64,000 nucleotides of DNA from Glaciecola nitratireducens FR1064 (GCF_000226565.1 NC_016041.1:3162001-3226000); one strand, 5' to 3'. Positions 36,866-47,156 are shown, counted from the first letter of the stretch. The notes: generated from the sequence alone by a model not told the origin. Translations and numbers: made by a program.

Positions 36866-36987
36866 ATAAGGATGAATAAGGATGAATAAGGACACACCTG
36901 TTTGCGACGAATAAGCTGATGAATAAGGACACACCTGTTTGCGACGAATAAGCTGATGAATAAAGAGATGAATAAAGACACACCTAC
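36866..36987. repeat. Tandem GACACACC array downstream of deaD
   Basis: Cores at 36891-36898, 36928-36935 and 36977-36984. The first two sit in two tandem 37-base units (36881-36917, 36918-36954) beginning GATGAATAAGGACACACCTG. A partial third unit carries the third core. Additional GATGAATAA steps at 36871-36880 and 36968-36976 suggest slippage-type growth. The rest of the gap to cysG holds no gene. Confidence 0.92.
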
Positions 36988-37143
36988 TTAACAGCCTGTA
37001 CATTAAAAAATGAAAGTATTGATTGCTCAATACGCGTTGTTTTTAATTCCAAAACGGCATATTACCTTCAAAAATATTGCTGTATTAGAATAAGCTTAGC
37101 CCTCATAATCGTGACACTTGTAAATTACGATGCACAAACCTTA

Positions 37144-38547
37144 ATGAAGTACTTCCCAATATTCGTCGATGCGGAACACATCCACTGCTTACTAGTTGGC
37201 GCAGGTGAAGTTGCTGCCAGAAAATGTGAACTGCTATTAAAAACCCCAGCTAAAATTACCATCGTATCACCTTGGGTGAGTGAAACCGTAAAGAGACTTG
37301 CGGCAGAATCAGCTCAAATTACCTTGATAGAAAGAAAATTCGAAGACCCTGACATTGATGACAAACAAATGATCTTTGTTGCGACAGATGACGAAGTAGT
37401 CAATAAACATATCCATGACATATCTCATGCTAAACATATGTTAGTTAACGTGGTCGACAACACGCCGCTTTGTAAATTCATTACACCATCAATCGTTGAT
37501 CGCTCACCCATTATTATCGCGATGAGCAGTGGCGGCGTAGCTCCCGTGCTCTTGCGCTATATCCGCCAAAAGCTAGAAAGCGTGATACCTACTAATATAC
37601 GGTTACTCGGCAACTTTTCAGAAAAATTTCGCAGCAAGGTAAAAGGCGCACTTTCTTCAGTAACTGATAGGCGCTACTTTTGGGAAGAAGTATTGGACGG
37701 TGATATTGGCGAATCGATTCTGCAAGGAAACGAAAAGCTAGCAGAACAAAAATTCGACAAAGCGCTTATTGCATATAAAAATGGTGATAAACCCGTAGGC
37801 CAAGTTTATCTAGTAGGAGCAGGCCCTGGCGACCCAGACTTATTGACGTTTCGAGCATTACGCTTAATGCAAAAAGCGGACGTTGTGGTATACGACCGTT
37901 TGGTCAGTCCAGAAATTCTTGAACTTGTGCGCAGAGACGCCGAAAAAATATATGTTGGAAAAGCAAAAAGTAACCACACAATTCCACAAGAAGATATTAA
38001 CGAACTCCTAGCAAAAGAAGCTTTGGCAGGAAATAGAGTTGTCAGATTAAAAGGCGGTGATCCGTTTGTGTTCGGGCGCGGTGGAGAAGAAATTGAAACA
38101 CTTATTAAACATGGCGTCGACTTTCAAGTAGTTCCTGGTATTACCGCTGCAACCGGAGCTGCGAGTTATGCTGGTATTCCGTTAACACATCGAGACCATG
38201 CACAGTCGGTGACATTCACAACGGGTCATTTGAGAGATAACACTATAAACTTGAACTGGCCTGCACTTGTTCAGCAAAATCATACACTTGTGTTTTATAT
38301 GGGCTTGACTGGCCTACCTATAATTTGCCAAAAACTTATTGAGCATGGTATGTCAAAGCAAATGCCAATTGCATTGGTGCAAGCAGCGACAAGAGAAAAT
38401 CAGGAAGTTGTGACTGGCACTCTCGAAAATATTGTCGATAACCCTAATACTGTGTTGTTAAAACCGCCTACATTGATTATTGTCGGCACTGTTGTTAGCT
38501 TACACGCTTCACTTAACTGGTTTTCACGAGGGAACGTAAACCAATAA
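37144..38547 (+). CDS. cysG: Siroheme synthase (trifunctional)
   Basis: A 467-residue enzyme making sirohaem from uroporphyrinogen III. The N-terminal precorrin-2 dehydrogenase/ferrochelatase part has GAGEVAARK and SSGGVAPVLLRYIRQKLE. The C-terminal SUMT methyltransferase part starts at about residue 218 with VYLVGAGPGDPDLLTFRAL and has VRLKGGDPFVFGRGGEE. ATG 37144 (MKYFPIF) aligns with the E. coli start; GTG 37111 would add 11 residues. Sirohaem serves sulfite or nitrite reductase, neither of which is in the window. Confidence 0.95.
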   Translation: MKYFPIFVDAEHIHCLLVGAGEVAARKCELLLKTPAKITIVSPWVSETVKRLAAESAQITLIERKFEDPDIDDKQMIFVATDDEVVNKHIHDISHAKHMLVNVVDNTPLCKFITPSIVDRSPIIIAMSSGGVAPVLLRYIRQKLESVIPTNIRLLGNFSEKFRSKVKGALSSVTDRRYFWEEVLDGDIGESILQGNEKLAEQKFDKALIAYKNGDKPVGQVYLVGAGPGDPDLLTFRALRLMQKADVVVYDRLVSPEILELVRRDAEKIYVGKAKSNHTIPQEDINELLAKEALAGNRVVRLKGGDPFVFGRGGEEIETLIKHGVDFQVVPGITAATGAASYAGIPLTHRDHAQSVTFTTGHLRDNTINLNWPALVQQNHTLVFYMGLTGLPIICQKLIEHGMSKQMPIALVQAATRENQEVVTGTLENIVDNPNTVLLKPPTLIIVGTVVSLHASLNWFSRGNVNQ

Positions 38548-38565
38548 TCTAGTAGGGTTATAAAA

Positions 38566-39522
38566 ATGCGAGATGTTTTACGATATCTGATAACCGGAGT
38601 CTCACTACTGTTATTTTTTATGTCCTTTGAAGCCGCCTCCCAGCAAGAACGTTTTTTTAAAAATCGGTCTGAGTCTGGTGTCGAATTCAATTATCAATGG
38701 CAAAGCTCGGAGGGCCCGAAAAAACTAACGTTTCTATTGCCGCATGCTGATATCGATAAGTTGCCAAACTCAGCTCCAGCTTACAATTCAGCCCTTGCTC
38801 AAAACTACATCCATAGAAGCTTACTTGGGTATGCAAAAGCAATAGATCCTAGAGAAGCGAAAATTTTAATAAAGCGCTCTGGTAGCTCATTAAATATGGA
38901 GGTATCTGGGAAACACTCTGAAAAGGTGAACGAAATTACTGAAGCTTTGGGCAGAAAGCATGATGAAGCGGAAGCTGAATATTTACGTAAAAACTACTAT
39001 ACCCCGTTTAAAAACGAAATGGGCCAAGCAGCTATTAAACATGATCATCTGCGATATGCAAATGAGAGCAGCCATAATATATCAAATATTGTACACGCCA
39101 TTAAAGAGCAACTCGGCAACCCTAGTAACCCGAGAGAATTTATTGACTTCACGTTAAATTGGCTACAAGCCATTCCTTACGACACCCTTGAAAATCGCAT
39201 TTCGTCGAATGGTTCCGGTTTCGCTGCTCCTCGACAACTATTGTTAAATAACAAAGGCGATTGCGATAGCAAATCAACTTTTTTTCTGGCCATTTTAAAG
39301 TCCTACAATCCAAAATTATCTGCAGAAATGATTTTCCTACCGAATCACGCGTTGGTGGGCATCAGTTTAAAAGCGAACAAAACAGACGAGAAAATAATGC
39401 AAAATAACATTTCATACATCCTCGCTGAACCGACAGGCCCCGCTCAATATAAATTAGGAGAAATAGCTCCTTCGAGCAAAATGGCAATTAGAAACAGGCA
39501 GTTCACTACAGAAAGTTTTTAG
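38566..39522 (+). CDS. Transglutaminase-like cysteine-peptidase-fold protein, exported
   Basis: A 318-residue protein with an N-terminal hydrophobic signal (about residues 8-26). The C-terminal half has a transglutaminase-like triad arrangement: Cys in NNKGDCDSKSTFFLAIL, His in LPNHALVGI, and an acidic residue in ILAEPTGPAQYKLGE. It may be a periplasmic protease or amidase-like protein; no substrate is evident. It starts 18 bases after cysG and may be co-transcribed with it. A cluster of dispersed elements follows its stop. Confidence 0.7.
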   Translation: MRDVLRYLITGVSLLLFFMSFEAASQQERFFKNRSESGVEFNYQWQSSEGPKKLTFLLPHADIDKLPNSAPAYNSALAQNYIHRSLLGYAKAIDPREAKILIKRSGSSLNMEVSGKHSEKVNEITEALGRKHDEAEAEYLRKNYYTPFKNEMGQAAIKHDHLRYANESSHNISNIVHAIKEQLGNPSNPREFIDFTLNWLQAIPYDTLENRISSNGSGFAAPRQLLLNNKGDCDSKSTFFLAILKSYNPKLSAEMIFLPNHALVGISLKANKTDEKIMQNNISYILAEPTGPAQYKLGEIAPSSKMAIRNRQFTTESF

Positions 39523-39530
39523 ACATCAGA

Positions 39531-39691
39531 AATAAGGACACACCTGTTTAATCATTTATCACCGAAATGTCTAAACAGGTGTGTCCTTATTCAGAGTAAT
39601 AACTCATCGCAAACGCCCAAACAGGTGTGTCCTTATTCAGCACTCCTCATTCAGCAATAACTCAACGCAAACGCCCAAACAGGTGTGTCCT
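39531..39691. repeat. Inverted and direct copies of the element with 20-base perfect arms
   Basis: AATAAGGACACACCTGTTTA (39531-39550) and its exact reverse complement (39572-39591) form a 20-bp stem with a 21-base loop. Two further forward cores follow at 39624-39631 and 39682-39689. These lie in 58-base direct repeats with flanks CGCAAACGCCCAAACAGG. The first hairpin starts 8 bases past the upstream stop codon and could terminate transcription. The rest of the 330-base gap before 39853 has no gene. Confidence 0.93.
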
Positions 39692-39852
39692 TATTCAAGG
39701 GTTTACACATCATTCATGTTATAAATTAATCTAAAGTTGCAGATCTTTTTATTAACATCTATTGTTCGTCGTAGAATGTGGTGCTGATGTACACATCAGT
39801 TGAAAATAACACATCACCTCAGTATTTATTAATTCACAGCAGAAGAAAAATA

Positions 39853-42800
39853 ATGATATCAACAAGACACAAGCTGATCCCCTTCCTACTCTCCGGTTTA
39901 CTGAGCTTTAGTGCCGTCAGTGTTGCCGATGATCACGAAGAAACAGACAAAGCAGACGACAAACCTTTTGCCACATGGGACGTTTTGAATCCGCCCATGG
40001 AGCTATCTAGCGTGGAAATAACAACCAACGAAACGACTTGGTCTAGCTTAGATGTGAGTCCAGATGGTAAACAATTTGTATTCGATATGCTCGGCGACAT
40101 TTTTATTGCCAGCACCAACGGTGGCGACGCAAAGCCATTAACTCAAGACTTCGCATGGAACATACATCCAGCAGTCAGCCCTGATGGCAAACAAGTTGCT
40201 TTCATTTCTGATCGTGACGGTCTTTCTAATGTTTGGGTAATGGATATCAACGGCGAGAACTTGCGCCAAGTGACCAAAGAAAAGAAAAACTTAATACACT
40301 CTCCAAAATGGAGTCCTGATGGCGAATATATCGTGGTCAACAAAGGTATTATGTCAAGCCGAAGCATCCCAGCTGGTGAAATTTGGCTCTATCACCAAAG
40401 TGGTGGCGATGGTCTTGCAATTAAAGAACGTGTTAACGGCAAAATTGACCAAAAGAACATTGCTGACCCTGCGTTTTCGCCCGATGGCAAATATATCTAC
40501 TTCACCCGTGATGCCTCTGGTGGGTCTCAATTTAGCTACAACCGCGACGCCCTGCAAGGCATATTCGCCATTATTCGCTATGACCGCGAAACCGGTGAAG
40601 AAGAGCGCTATATTTCAGGCACAGGCGGAGCAGTAGTCCCGACCCCGTCGCCAGATGGAAAATACGTCGCTTTTGTTCGTCGTGTAAAAAGTAAAACAGC
40701 ATTGTTTTTAAAGGACATCAAATCAGGCGATGAAAGAGCCGTATTTATGGACCTTGAGCGCGACATGCAGGAAGGGTTTGGTAGCGAAGGTTATTTTGCC
40801 TATTTCGATTGGACACCTGACTCCAAACAAATCATGTATTGGACAGGAGGAAAATTCCATAAACTCAACATCGACGATCAGTCACTCGCAACCTTAGATG
40901 TCAATATCAAGACGACATTGAAGTATGCTGACGCATTGCGCTTTGAGGTAGATGTCGCACCCGATGAATTTGATGTTAAAGCTATCCGCTGGGCACAAAA
41001 ATCACCAGACGGGAAAACGGTCTTGTTTCAAGCGCTTGGAAAGCTCTATACGAAAGATATAAAGAGCGGTGAAATTGAGCGCCTAAGCAAACAAAATGAG
41101 CATGACGAATACTATCCTCGTTTTTCTAACGACGGCAAACAAATTGTCTACACCACTTGGAGCGACGAAGGTCTTGGCGATGTGAGAATTATTTCTGCTA
41201 AAGGCGGCAAGGGCAAAGTGGTCAGCTTATCAAAAGGTCATTACATTGAACCAAGCTTCTCAACAGACGGAAAAATGCTTGCCTACCGTAAGTTTACCGG
41301 CGGCTATTTACTCGACCCAACGAATTCAATTGACCCTGGTATCTACGTTCTAAATTTAAAAGACAAAACCACAGAGCGTGTTTCAAAGAGCGGTGTAGAG
41401 CCACATTTCACTGCAGGCAACGACCGTGTCTATTTCACTGAATCTGTCAGCGGAACGCCTTACAGTGAGACACAGTTCTCCAGCGTGAACTTACGCGGCG
41501 AAGACAAGCGTGTACATTTATACGGCGGCGACAAAGTAAGCGAATACCGTTTATCCCATGATAAAAAATGGATTGCCTTTGTTCACCAATACAACACCTT
41601 CGTCGCTCCGTTTGCAGACAACGGTCAGAAAGTGTCGATCGGTCCTAAAATGTCCTCATTACCTGTAAAGCAACTTTCAGCGCGCTCAGGCAATTATATG
41701 ACGTGGAGCCCAAACAACGAATCAGTAGGTTGGTCTCACGGCCCTCGTTATTTTGAACGCAAGTTAGACAACGCTTTTAGCTTCTTAGCTGACGCCGATG
41801 CTGAAATGCCTGAACCACTAAATGAAGGCATGGATTTGTCTTTCAAGAAGAAAGCGGACAAACCAAATCGTTATACCGCAATTGTAGGTGGTAAAGTCGT
41901 GACGATGCGTGATGCAGACAATCAACAAGAAGTGTTTGAGAATGGCGTTGTATTAATTAAAGACAACAAAATCCAAGCTGTCGGCAACAAGTCTGATATT
42001 AGCATTCCTGAAGACACTCTCGTTATAGATGCTGAAGGTAAAACGGTTATTCCTGGCCTTATAGATACTCACGCCCACGGCGCACAAGGACGCAGCGAAA
42101 TTATTCCAGACCAAAACTGGAGTCAATATTCTAACCTCGCGTTTGGTGTTACCACCATTCACGATCCGTCGAATGATACTACTGAGATTATGGCTGCCGG
42201 TGAATTACAAAGGGCAGGCCAGCGCATAGCCCCAAGAATTTATTCAACAGGGACTATCTTGTATGGTGCTGAGGCGCTTGGATATAAATCAATTATTAAT
42301 GACTACGATGATGCTTATTATCACGTTCAAAGATTAAAAGACCTTGGTGCCATTTCAGTGAAAAGTTATAACCAGCCAAGACGCGATCAACGCCAGCAAG
42401 TATTAGTTGCGGCTAAAAACCAAGACATGATGGTAGTGCCTGAGGGCGGCGGTAAGTTCCAACAAAATATCTCTATGTTGGTCGATGGACATACGGGGCT
42501 AGAGCACAGCATTCCGATTGCGAATGGCTATAGCGATCTAACTCAGCTATGGAAAGCCACTAAGTTTGGCTACACGCCAACCTTCGTCGTCTCCTATGGT
42601 GGATTAAGCGGTGAAACGTACTTTTATGATCGCACCAACGTTTGGGAAAATGAGAGGCTAATGCGTTATACACCTTACTTCTTGGTTGACCGTAATATTC
42701 GTCGTCAGAAAGCTCCGGATGACCACTATAACCATTTTGCAGTTGCTAAATATGCAAAGGAGTTGCGTGACAACGGTGTTGGCGTTCACATAGGTGCACA

Positions 42801-43185
42801 TGGCCAGCGCGAAGGCTTGGGCGCACATTGGGAGCTATGGTTGATGCAGCACGGCGGCTTCACCCCATTTGAAGCGCTTCGTGGCGGTACGATTGATGGT
42901 GCGAGACATCTTGGCATGGATAAAGCCATCGGTAGTATCGAACCAGGTAAGTTAGCAGACTTAGTGATTATAGACGGTGACGTTCTAAACGACTTGAGTC
43001 GCAGTGAGTACGTGGACTATACAGTGATCAATGGTCGCGTATTTGAAGCTGCAACTATGAACGAAGTTGGCTCGAAGAAAAAGCGTTCTCCTTTCTTCTT
43101 CGAAAATGACAATAACGCATTTATGCCCGAACAAACACAACAGCAAATGGAAGCGAAGGCGCATATGTATCATTGGGTACATTAA
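39853..43185 (+). CDS. Exported beta-propeller (PD40/TolB-like) plus amidohydrolase fusion
   Basis: A 1110-residue exported protein. It has a signal peptide (about residues 1-24, ending SAVSVA) and an N-terminal region of about 650 residues with repeated SPDGKQ-type PD40 blades (DVSPDGKQFVFDMLGDIF, AVSPDGKQVAFISDRDG). The C-terminal metal-dependent amidohydrolase domain from about residue 680 has the metal-binding HxH in GLIDTHAHGAQGRSE and closes with GSIEPGKLADLVIIDGDVL. It is likely periplasmic and acts on peptides or cyclic amides. ATG 39853 is preferred; AGAAGA lies upstream. Its terminator follows. Confidence 0.9.
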   Translation: MISTRHKLIPFLLSGLLSFSAVSVADDHEETDKADDKPFATWDVLNPPMELSSVEITTNETTWSSLDVSPDGKQFVFDMLGDIFIASTNGGDAKPLTQDFAWNIHPAVSPDGKQVAFISDRDGLSNVWVMDINGENLRQVTKEKKNLIHSPKWSPDGEYIVVNKGIMSSRSIPAGEIWLYHQSGGDGLAIKERVNGKIDQKNIADPAFSPDGKYIYFTRDASGGSQFSYNRDALQGIFAIIRYDRETGEEERYISGTGGAVVPTPSPDGKYVAFVRRVKSKTALFLKDIKSGDERAVFMDLERDMQEGFGSEGYFAYFDWTPDSKQIMYWTGGKFHKLNIDDQSLATLDVNIKTTLKYADALRFEVDVAPDEFDVKAIRWAQKSPDGKTVLFQALGKLYTKDIKSGEIERLSKQNEHDEYYPRFSNDGKQIVYTTWSDEGLGDVRIISAKGGKGKVVSLSKGHYIEPSFSTDGKMLAYRKFTGGYLLDPTNSIDPGIYVLNLKDKTTERVSKSGVEPHFTAGNDRVYFTESVSGTPYSETQFSSVNLRGEDKRVHLYGGDKVSEYRLSHDKKWIAFVHQYNTFVAPFADNGQKVSIGPKMSSLPVKQLSARSGNYMTWSPNNESVGWSHGPRYFERKLDNAFSFLADADAEMPEPLNEGMDLSFKKKADKPNRYTAIVGGKVVTMRDADNQQEVFENGVVLIKDNKIQAVGNKSDISIPEDTLVIDAEGKTVIPGLIDTHAHGAQGRSEIIPDQNWSQYSNLAFGVTTIHDPSNDTTEIMAAGELQRAGQRIAPRIYSTGTILYGAEALGYKSIINDYDDAYYHVQRLKDLGAISVKSYNQPRRDQRQQVLVAAKNQDMMVVPEGGGKFQQNISMLVDGHTGLEHSIPIANGYSDLTQLWKATKFGYTPTFVVSYGGLSGETYFYDRTNVWENERLMRYTPYFLVDRNIRRQKAPDDHYNHFAVAKYAKELRDNGVGVHIGAHGQREGLGAHWELWLMQHGGFTPFEALRGGTIDGARHLGMDKAIGSIEPGKLADLVIIDGDVLNDLSRSEYVDYTVINGRVFEAATMNEVGSKKKRSPFFFENDNNAFMPEQTQQQMEAKAHMYHWVH

Positions 43186-43215
43186 TTTACGCTAGTTTTC
43201 AGACTTAACAATCCA

Positions 43216-43243
43216 AAAGCGTGTCACTTTGACGCGCTTTTTT
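43216..43243 (+). terminator. Terminator after the propeller-amidohydrolase gene
   Basis: AAAGCGTGTCA (43216-43226) pairs with TGACGCGCTTT (43230-43240), one G-T pair, 3-base loop, then T residues to 43243. Confidence 0.88.
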
Positions 43244-43498
43244 ATGCCCCAAATTAGTGCACAGAACAAATTCTGTACAAATTTCATACAAAAAATCTAT
43301 CCACCTCACTCCTAATGTCATATATCAGCTAAAAAACCAGATTTCATTTTCTAACGTTTTAAACTCAAAACCAGCCTAAAAAAACTACCTTTAAGCCTTA
43401 TTTGTGTCGCAGCAATCCATCTAAGCCCCTATTTTTAGTGTAAAAACCTTACCTGAACCAAAGATCCCCGTACTCATAAGCTCGATCATTAGTACATC

Positions 43499-43560
43499 TT
43501 TAAAAATGGGACAATTTTGCAGAATGTCCCAAAATTAAAAGTATTTGTCCCATTTTTAAA
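43499..43560 (+). promoter_or_regulatory. Operator-like inverted repeat with three GGGACA/TGTCCC half-sites
   Basis: TTTAAAAATGGGACAA (43499-43514) and its exact complement TTGTCCCATTTTTAAA (43545-43560) are perfect 16-base arms. A third half-site TGTCCC lies between them at 43525-43530. The block ends 90 bases before the HlyD gene. The 465-base gap 43186-43650 otherwise holds only the upstream terminator. A regulator of the exporter operon, perhaps the LuxR-type protein at its end, is the candidate ligand. Confidence 0.6.
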
Positions 43561-43650
43561 CGTCGTTTTTCAAGAACCTAAGTAAGCTAGTTGTGTTCAT
43601 CAAATACGGATGACATGAAAATTATAGTCTACTTCAAGGATTGAAAATCG

Positions 43651-44907
43651 ATGCAACACTCTAATGAGCTTTTCCGCAAAGAAGCGATAGACGGACAAAG
43701 TAAAAATACACTTGGTGAGGCCATGCTCCTGCCTAAAATCAATCATCAAATCCTCGCAACAGTTTTAGTCTGTTGGTTTTTGCTGCTATGTGGATTGCTC
43801 GTTAACGCCAGTTTTAGCAGTAAAGCAACGGTGAATGGATGGTTGGTTAACTCCAAAGCGAGTATAGATATCATGGCAAAAGAATCCAATGGTATCGTCA
43901 AGTCCATAAAAATAAGCAATGGACAGCAAGTTAGAAAAGACCAAGTGCTCATACAAATATCTCGCAATGCTGGCGCGCTAATCAGTGAAAACTACCAAGA
44001 ACAATTTGATTCACTAATACAGCAAAGAGGCCTTCTGAAAGAACGACAGTTGATTTTGCGTAATAAATACCATCAACAAAAGAAACAGAATGAAACATTA
44101 ATTCAAACGTTTCATCGACATTTGAATATTAACGCTCAAATTGAGGATAAGCTCGAAGCGCAGTTGCAAGAAACGAAGGTGGAGGAGTCTGCATTATTCT
44201 CTTTGCTGGAAAACAACAGCATTTCCAGAACAAGCTACGTGGCACAAAAAGAGAAACGTCTGGCAATTGAGCTTCAGCTAGCAGCTAATCATTCGAGCAA
44301 GTTGGAGTTTGAGCAGCAACGTCTATCCGCTGAGCAATCTCAGATCGCGAGTAAGATAGCCTTAGAAGAGGAACAAAATACACTTGAATCGAACTTACAA
44401 AGCTTAAACCAAGAAATAAATAAATTTGAAGCGGCAAGTGACTATGTTATCCGCAGTCCTATCGATGGCATTGTTCACAATCTGCAAGCTTTTGCGGGTG
44501 AAACTATTGGCACCAACATACCATTAGTGCAAATCACGCCACTGAATACTTCCTTAAAAGCCTTGCTATTTGTGCCATCGAGTCATGCTGGCTTTATTAA
44601 AAACAATCAGTTAGTTAAGCTGAAGCTTAATGCATTTCCCTATCAGAAGTTTGGAATGTCAACGGCTCGGGTCTCACAAATGTCTCAACAAATATTGCTG
44701 CCACAACAGATCAAACGTATACCTGTGGCGCTGAACACGCCCGTATTCATTGTCGAAGCGGTCTTAAATAATCAGCAAATTAAGGCCAATGGAAAAGCCT
44801 TGGATCTCAAGGCAGGTATGCTTTTTCAGGCCGATGTCATCCTATCTAAAAGAAGCCTACTGGAATGGCTATTGAGCCCTATCTATAGTCTAAGAGGGGA
44901 GATTTGA
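43651..44907 (+). CDS. HlyD-type membrane-fusion protein of a peptide exporter
   Basis: A 418-residue periplasmic adaptor of a type I / microcin exporter. It has a short cytoplasmic N-terminus, one TM helix (about residues 31-54), and then a lipoyl-like half-motif GIVKSIKISNGQQVRKDQVL. A long coiled coil (about 120-265) follows, and then the second half-motif YVIRSPIDGIVHNLQAFAGE. It should link the inner-membrane C39 ABC protein to a TolC-type duct. Ribosome-binding site AAGGA lies 10 bases before the ATG. Its stop overlaps the next gene by 4 bases. Confidence 0.92.
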   Translation: MQHSNELFRKEAIDGQSKNTLGEAMLLPKINHQILATVLVCWFLLLCGLLVNASFSSKATVNGWLVNSKASIDIMAKESNGIVKSIKISNGQQVRKDQVLIQISRNAGALISENYQEQFDSLIQQRGLLKERQLILRNKYHQQKKQNETLIQTFHRHLNINAQIEDKLEAQLQETKVEESALFSLLENNSISRTSYVAQKEKRLAIELQLAANHSSKLEFEQQRLSAEQSQIASKIALEEEQNTLESNLQSLNQEINKFEAASDYVIRSPIDGIVHNLQAFAGETIGTNIPLVQITPLNTSLKALLFVPSSHAGFIKNNQLVKLKLNAFPYQKFGMSTARVSQMSQQILLPQQIKRIPVALNTPVFIVEAVLNNQQIKANGKALDLKAGMLFQADVILSKRSLLEWLLSPIYSLRGEI

Positions 44908-47144
44908 TGAGCCCTATCCAAACCTCAAATATCGGCGACAAGATGCGTGAACATAATAGCGCTAATAAAAAATCATCAACTAATGCAAGTCAATTGCTTA
45001 GCTTTTCATCAAAGCCACAACTGAATATTATAATGCAGGCTGAAGCGAGTGAATGCGGCTTAGCGTGTGTCACTATGCTTGCCAATTTTCACGGCAATCA
45101 AATAAGTTTAGACAAGTTGCGGCAAGTCAGTCCAGTATCAAACCAAGGGAGTAATCTAACGCAACTTATGCAGCTTGGGGATCTACTAGGATTCTCTTGT
45201 AGAGCTTTAAAAGCTGAGCTTTCAGAACTTAATGAGCTGCAAACACCCTGTATTCTGCATTGGAATTTTCAACATTTTGTAGTTTTGAACAAAGTGACCA
45301 AACGTTATTGTGAGATTGCAGATCCTGCACTGGGTTTGAGAAAATTAACGATACAACAAGTTAGCGAAGCCTTTACCGGCATAGCTGTTGAAATGCAACC
45401 AAACACAAAATTTTACAAGGCGAGTGCTGCGCAGAAACTAGAGTTAGGGCACTTCTTGAGCAATGCTATCGGTGTTAAGCGCCAGCTAGGAATACTGTTC
45501 GGCTTGAGTTTGCTACTGCAGCTTTTCGCTATTGCTGCGCCATTTTATATGCAAACAGTTATCGATGAAGTCATTGTGAAGTCGGATACGTCGTTGCTCA
45601 ACGTGCTCGCAATCGCTTTCCTGCTGTTGTTATGCATTGATACAATAACGGTAATGCTGCGCGAGCGTGTCATGCTGTACTTTTCAAATCAATTTAGTAT
45701 CCACATGGCCACCCGTGTTTTTACTCACCTGCTCTCACTGCCGGTAGATTATTTTCAAAAGAGGCATTTAGGTGACGTTGTCAGCCGCTTCGGTTCACTT
45801 CAAAATATTCGTCAAATAGTGACTTCCGGTATTATCTCAGGCCTTATTGATGGCTTGATGGCAATACTCATGCTTATCGTTTTGTTTTTCTATTCGCCAA
45901 AGCTTGCCAGCATTGTCTGTTTAACTGTCGTTTTTTATGCACTTTTACGCTGGTTATTCTTTCAAGCAATGAAGCGTCAAAATATGGAAGTCATTCAAAG
46001 CCAAGCCCTAGAAAGCTCACACTTTATGCAAAGCATACGCGCAATAAAAACAATCAAGCTCAATAACAAAGGCATGCAACGCAGCTCTCAATGGCTCAAT
46101 CTCCTTACTAATGCGATGAACAAACAAATTAAGCTTTCGCGCTGGCAAATAAACTTTTCGGTGTTGAATAAAATACTATTTGGTTTAGAGAATATCGTTA
46201 TCATTTACCTAGCCGCAAACTTAGTCACCATCAACCTATTTTCGATAGGCATGCTTTATGCGTTTATCAGCTATAAAGCTAAATTTATTGATGCGACAGA
46301 CAGTTTGATCAACAACTGGCTGGAATTCAAATTGTTAAGAGTCCATTTGGATAGATTAGCCGACATTGTTTTTACCAAGAGTGAAATAACGAAAAGCGTA
46401 GAGAATGAAGTTAACAATAATGTCGAACACTTAACTAACAATGTTCAGAGCGCATTTCACTTATCAGCGCATGACATGTCTTTTCAGCACCATGAAACAC
46501 AAACACCTATTTTTGAAAAGCTCAATTTGAACATTACGCACGGTAAGAGCGTTGTCATTTCAGGTTCAAGCGGTTGTGGTAAATCGACCCTATTGCTGTG
46601 TTTAATGGGCTTAAACAATAGCCACACAGGTCAAATCTATATCAATGGCTATTTACTTAATGCTAGCAATCGACATCAGCAGGGCATTGCGGCAGTGCTT
46701 CAAGACGATCAGTTACTTAGTGGTTCGTTGCTTGAAAATATTACCGATTTTGCTGCCACAACAGATCTTCCTCTGGCTATCGATGTTGCAAAAATGGCGT
46801 GCCTACACAACGATATTATGCAAATGACGATGCAATACAACACGCTAGTAGGCGATATGGGAAGTACCTTAAGTGGTGGTCAAAAACAGCGACTACTGCT
46901 TGCAAGAGCACTCTACAAAAAACCAAGCCTATTGTTTCTTGATGAGGCAACAAGTCATCTTGACGCAGCAACAGAAAGTGCCATCAACAAAAATTTACGC
47001 AAATTGAGCATGACAAAAATTATGATTGCTCACCGACAAGAAACCATAGCAAGTGCGGATATTGTGTTTGCTTTGATTAACGGCGAGTTACACGATGTTA
47101 CGCATCAACATCTCACCAATACCAACCAGCAACAAACGTCATAA
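44904..47144 (+). CDS. C39 peptidase-containing ABC peptide exporter (CvaB/RaxB-like)
   Basis: A 746-residue bacteriocin/microcin-type transporter that cleaves double-glycine leaders and exports the peptide. The C39 domain has its catalytic Cys51 in MQAEASECGLACVTMLANF, His in LHWNFQHFVVLN and Asp in EIADPALG. A six-TM domain covers roughly 195-480. The ABC domain has Walker A SGSSGCGKST, signature LSGGQKQRLLLARAL and Walker B LLFLDEATSH. The only double-glycine-leader gene I see in the window is at 53616. The N-terminal 43 residues before the C39 domain are longer than usual. Confidence 0.94.
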   Translation: MMSPIQTSNIGDKMREHNSANKKSSTNASQLLSFSSKPQLNIIMQAEASECGLACVTMLANFHGNQISLDKLRQVSPVSNQGSNLTQLMQLGDLLGFSCRALKAELSELNELQTPCILHWNFQHFVVLNKVTKRYCEIADPALGLRKLTIQQVSEAFTGIAVEMQPNTKFYKASAAQKLELGHFLSNAIGVKRQLGILFGLSLLLQLFAIAAPFYMQTVIDEVIVKSDTSLLNVLAIAFLLLLCIDTITVMLRERVMLYFSNQFSIHMATRVFTHLLSLPVDYFQKRHLGDVVSRFGSLQNIRQIVTSGIISGLIDGLMAILMLIVLFFYSPKLASIVCLTVVFYALLRWLFFQAMKRQNMEVIQSQALESSHFMQSIRAIKTIKLNNKGMQRSSQWLNLLTNAMNKQIKLSRWQINFSVLNKILFGLENIVIIYLAANLVTINLFSIGMLYAFISYKAKFIDATDSLINNWLEFKLLRVHLDRLADIVFTKSEITKSVENEVNNNVEHLTNNVQSAFHLSAHDMSFQHHETQTPIFEKLNLNITHGKSVVISGSSGCGKSTLLLCLMGLNNSHTGQIYINGYLLNASNRHQQGIAAVLQDDQLLSGSLLENITDFAATTDLPLAIDVAKMACLHNDIMQMTMQYNTLVGDMGSTLSGGQKQRLLLARALYKKPSLLFLDEATSHLDAATESAINKNLRKLSMTKIMIAHRQETIASADIVFALINGELHDVTHQHLTNTNQQQTS

Positions 47145-47156
47145 AAAGGAAAATAA

